Below, piece by piece: positions 60,601-64,000 of a stretch of 64,000 nt of DNA. The notes below the pieces were generated by a model. That model worked only from the letters and a program-made list of their open reading frames with translations. It was not told the origin of the DNA and ran no database searches. A program made the position numbers and the translations under genes. Origin of the DNA: Eimeria necatrix (taxonomy: Eukaryota > Apicomplexa > Conoidasida > Eucoccidiorida > Eimeriidae); assembly GCF_000499385.1 (NCBI RefSeq), contig NW_013654378.1:198043-262042 (forward strand), given 5' to 3'. Positions within the stretch are counted from its first letter, which is position 1. Each line of letters starts with the position of its first letter.

Positions 60601-61148
60601 GCGGGGCAGGTGGCAGCGTAGTCGCGGCAGTAGGCGCTGTGCACTACATTTGAGGGCTGTTCCGGGAATTGAAATCTTTCTTCTTTCCGGACTTGGGAGT
60701 AGAAATACTAGGTTTCAATGTTTCACACCTAGATATCTTCGCATGATAAGGGATGCATCTCCGCAACGGACGTGTTATCGTCACCACACAGCAGGAGACC
60801 TCTACAATGTCTGTAGGCAAAATGCCGCGCGGGACATCAACATGCTAGTCTGAAGCCCACCATGGCAGAGCGGCCGCATGGCCATAAGGAGGCACCCCCA
60901 CAGGTGATACCTATGACCAATGTTATGCCAGGGGACAGTCCCTTCGTCACGTGGGACCAATTCTAGTCCGCTATGAGCGTAATATAAGGTGGCCTGGTAT
61001 TTCCAGTCCGACAAGCTCCCAACCTATGTGAATGGCCAGTGGTGCGAGTTACCGGTCGTTAGGACTGGTGAAGCAAAGCTGCAAGGTGACAATCCCACCG
61101 TAGTTCACCGAAGGACCCCGGCAGAGCAAGCAGCAAGCAGATGAAATA
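57655..61148. other. Repeat-poor spacer upstream of the retroelement remnant
   Basis: This spacer is 3.5 kb. A short CTG/CCG patch lies at 57783-57842. The rest is unremarkable, with no supported gene. The 5' LTR, primer-binding site and gag of the downstream element would be expected in the right-hand part, but I could not recognise them by eye. Confidence 0.5.
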
Positions 61149-61377
61149 TTGGCCAAACAAGTGGGGGTTATGTCAGCCGAGGAGGCAGCTATATTCCTAC
61201 GCCCGCCACCTAAAAGGAACAAGTCCCATGCAAAGACTAAGGCGAAGGCACGGATCACGTCGCTCATTCGTCAGGCGGCGGCTGACACAAAGAGTCTTAG
61301 GGCACCACTGCATGGTTTGCATCTCATACTGGTTTTGCCGAAGCCGGTTCGGCGGTGCCCCTAAGGTTCTAGGATGA

Positions 61378-62409
61378 ATGGGAAGGCGCGCTTTGCTGCG
61401 CTTTTATCAACCCGCGTCCTCCGGCTGGGGTAGTTCTTTTGCCTCCAACGCCTTGACGGCAGCGGAGGGTGAAGAGGAGTCTCCCTGGCCTATGGCAAAA
61501 CTCGAGCACACTCTGTTCGACGAATGGATAAATTCGACAGAGGCGCAGGCTGTTCCATGTGAGATTATCCAGGTGTTGCAGGAGTATCGAGCGGTCTTCC
61601 CCGATAACTTACCTTAAGGATTACTGCCGAAGCGCCCTCATGATCACCATGTCCTACTGGTGCCTGGAAAACTCTCAGCAAAATCTGCGATATACCGTAT
61701 GATCCCAGATCAGCTCACATTCCACAAACAGGAAATAGCTAAATTATCGGACAATGGTTGGACTGGACCAGCCTATTCGCCTATTTGCTCTCCTACGATC
61801 ATGGTAGACAAACCTGATGACGGCTTCGGGGAGCGGAAGATGCGTATGGTTGTTAATTACCAGGCTCTAAATGCCCTTACGATAGCCCCTGATTTTCCAC
61901 TACCTCCCATTCAAACCATTTTGGAGATGCTGGGAGGCGCCAAGTATTTTTCCGCTTTGGACCGTGACGCAGGATTCCTTCAAATACGTATGGCTATGGA
62001 AGGCCGTTGGAAGACGGCTTTCCGTTCCGTTCTCGCGCTTTTCGAGTACCGAGTAATGCCCTTTGGCCTTAAGGGTGCTCCAGCTACGTTCGAGGCCAAC
62101 ATTAATGCCTATCTACAACATTTATTAGGGCAGGGCGTTATTGCGTACCTAGATGATGTACTTATCTATAGTCCCGATCTTTCTGGGCACGTTTCCCTCC
62201 TGCAACAAGTCCTAAGTATTTTTCTTAGACATCAATTCTTCCAAAAAATTCCGCAAATGCAAGTTTGCAAGGCAATCAATTACATATTTGGGTTATACCA
62301 TTTCTGCTGCGGGGATCAAACCTGCAGAAGACAAAATCGAAGCCATACGGCATTGGCCCGAGGTGCTGGACAACGAGACGCTGGACAGAGCTTCACACGA
62401 AAGCGGTGA
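61378..62409 (+). pseudogene. Broken reverse transcriptase of the Ty3/Gypsy element
   Basis: The frame is interrupted by an in-frame TAA at 61615 just before the fingers domain. Landmarks are F-S-A-L-D-R-D-A-G-F (first catalytic Asp), V-M-P-F-G-L-K-G-A-P and the catalytic Y-L-D-D at 62146-62157. From about 62235 the matching thumb/connection sequence (K-C-K-F, then Y-L-G-Y) is in the +1 frame, and a further shift near 62390 leads into RNase H. Confidence 0.92.
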
Positions 62410-62880
62410 GGCAGCTCAAACAGCACTTAATCGACTTCACTACGTTACAAGTTCCTGACACCACGCAACCCTTCGAGTTATACACGGACACCTCTGGTTA
62501 TGCGATCGGAGCAGTTCTGGAACAAGACGGCAAGCCCATCGGCTTCCTCAGCCAAGTCATGAACCCCATACAACAGAGACACTCGATCTACGGTCAGGAA
62601 CTCTTGGCGTTGGTCACGGCACTGGACAAGTGGTCACATTTGCTCCATGTTTCCAAGGTAACGGCTTACGCTGATCATCAAGCTCTCACCCATCTCCAAC
62701 GACTCCAAACATCGAAGCCTCTGCGCGGACGCACTGCCCGCTGGTTAGACTTCCTGGCCGAGTTTCTGGATGTGCACATCACCTATGTTCAAGGAGCGTC
62801 CATTCAAGTGGCTGATGCCTTGTCTCGCCGTCCCGGCCTTCCTAAGACCTGCTCGCACGACACGCCACTAACACCTCTGA
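62394..62880 (+). pseudogene. RNase H domain of the element
   Basis: The domain is intact within its own frame. The acidic residues appear in Y-T-D-T-S-G-Y, G-Q-E-L-L-A-L, A-Y-A-D-H-Q-A-L and V-A-D-A-L-S-R. It degrades the RNA strand of the RNA-DNA hybrid during reverse transcription in active elements. It is cut off from the reverse transcriptase by frameshifts, so it is non-functional here. Confidence 0.9.
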
Positions 62881-63284
62881 TGCTTGCAGTAGCACAAGCT
62901 CGCGCGGTTCCTTGCACTCGTGGTCGGCCTGCCAACTACAGGGAGCTTGCCGGAATTCCTTCGCGACGACCCACACGACGCAGCCTGCCGTCCGCACCTT
63001 CAACTTCGCCGCCGCAACCAAATCCAGAGGCGGAACACCTTATCCCCACAACGAGGACACCAGCTGACCCTCCTGATGTGCGCCCATGGCCGCAAGCTTA
63101 CTCGAAGTGTCCCCATTTTCGCGCTCCCTACAAAGCCGCAGCAAACCAACCAGGAGAAGCTCTGCAAATACAGTTTCGTAATCACCAATTCACCTTTCGC
63201 TACGTGCAGCCTTACCTGCGCATCCGCGTTCATGGACTGTGGCGCATCTGAGTCCCACAATTCCCTGAGTTCCTTACTCAAGTT

Positions 63285-64000
63285 GTGCATTCACATCACG
63301 ACCATGTCACAGCCGACCATTGAGGCCAGAAAAAGACCTTTGCGGCTCTTAGCAAGCAATACTACTGGCCAGGAATGCGCGCCTACACTACTGCTTATGT
63401 TGAATCACGCACTCACTGTTGAGCATCAAAGTCCCTTAACCAGAAACCTGCAGGCCTTCTTCAACAGCTACTCATCCCTTCTCGTCGGTGGGCACACGTG
63501 CGTCTTGACATTATCACAGATTTTCCCCTTACAACGACTGGGCACGACTCGATTCTTGTGATAGTTGACTCCCTCAGCAAGATGGCTCACTTCGTTCCTG
63601 CAAAGAAGTCATTCACAGCAGCAGACACCGTGGAGCTTCTCGCAGACCGCCTTATCCGCTATCACGGCTTTCCAGAAGTGCTCATATCGGAACGCAACCC
63701 CCCTTTTCAGTCAGATATCTGGCGACAACTCTAGCCGTTTCAACATCAAACGGTGCATCCCCTCGTCCTGCCATCCCCAAAGCGACGGCCAAACTGAAGG
63801 GGTTAACCGCACACTCGAGCAAATGCTTCGTACCTACATCCAATCTGACGAACGCGAGTGGGAGCGTTTGCTTCCGGCCTTGGAACTTGCCTACAACACA
63901 ACAAGTCATTCATCCACTGAGCTCTCTCCTTTCGAGGTCATGATTGGCGAGAACCCGTTGACGGCTGCGGACCTTGATATCGTAGGCGCGCTAGCTCCTA
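63285..64000 (+). pseudogene. Broken integrase of the element, continues past the window
   Basis: The His-His part of the zinc-binding module (H-S-H-H-D-H), then Y-Y-W-P-G-M, and the core (V-R-L-D-I-I-T-D-F-P, then I-L-V-I-V-D-S-L-S-K) are readable. TGA stops occur at 63321 and 63420, a TAG at 63732, and a frameshift before H-P-Q-S-D-G-Q-T-E. Where active integrases have S-D-R-D, this copy has S-E-R-N, so a catalytic Asp is lost. Any chromodomain would lie beyond the right edge. Confidence 0.88.

Larger units (their letters stand above)
61149..64000 (+). mobile_element. Decayed Ty3/Gypsy (chromovirus-like) LTR retrotransposon, pol part, runs off right edge
   Basis: The order reverse transcriptase, RNase H, integrase is the Ty3/Gypsy order. 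The reading frame shifts at least four times and stops interrupt it, so the copy is dead. No LTR, tRNA primer site, protease active site or gag zinc knuckle was recognised in the window. Chromovirus-type elements are known in Eimeria genomes, and this fits. The region lacks the CAG repeats of the host genes to the left. Confidence 0.9.

Overview
The window is nuclear DNA of an apicomplexan coccidian, almost certainly an Eimeria species. The evidence is massive in-frame and intergenic CAG/CTG runs that give poly-Ala, poly-Gln and poly-Ser tracts, small introns with GT..AG ends, an ApiAP2 DNA-binding domain, a microneme-type EGF transmembrane protein, and a decayed chromovirus-like Ty3/Gypsy element. 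The species cannot be named from sequence alone.

Most genes are split, and no single open frame shows the whole protein, so I joined exons by matching splice sites, intron phase and family alignment. From left to right: (1) an ApiAP2 factor on minus running off the left edge (1-6690); (2) a SWEET sugar transporter with a long Ala-rich N-terminal extension (8186-11551, +); (3) an unrecognised secreted protein (14336-16752, -); (4) a Sae2/CtIP/Ctp1-type DNA-end-resection factor (21368-24205, +); (5) a secreted PAN/Apple plus GH16 beta-glucanase with a hydrophobic C-terminal tail (25822-30096, -); (6) a small secreted or type I membrane protein (31275-31796, +); (7) a CAMKL/SNF1-like Ser/Thr kinase (about 35449-39743, +); (8) an SS18/SSXT (GIF-like) coactivator (40746-44216, -); (9) ORC3 of the origin recognition complex (45191-49557, +); (10) the 3' part of a microneme-type EGF adhesin (51373-53392, +); (11) a 14-3-3 protein (55711-57654, -); (12) a broken Ty3/Gypsy pol region running off the right edge (about 61149-64000, +).

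The window divides into a repeat-rich part (1 to about 49.6 kb) and a repeat-poor part (about 49.6 to 64 kb). CAG-type repeats nearly vanish in the second part, and the EGF gene, the 14-3-3 gene and the retroelement lie there. This matches the repeat-rich/repeat-poor segmentation known for Eimeria chromosomes. There is no operon logic. The genes are independent units with divergent or convergent spacers holding CTAGC palindrome clusters, TGCATGC clusters, short tandem duplications and one organelle-type small-subunit rRNA fragment at about 50.0-50.1 kb.

The most notable reads are the AP2 domain on an exon with no start or stop codon inside the window, the CtIP/Sae2, SS18 and ORC3 homologues hidden in low-complexity protein, the PAN-GH16 fusion, and the extended SWEET. 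All functions are inferred from motifs read by eye; no database search was run.
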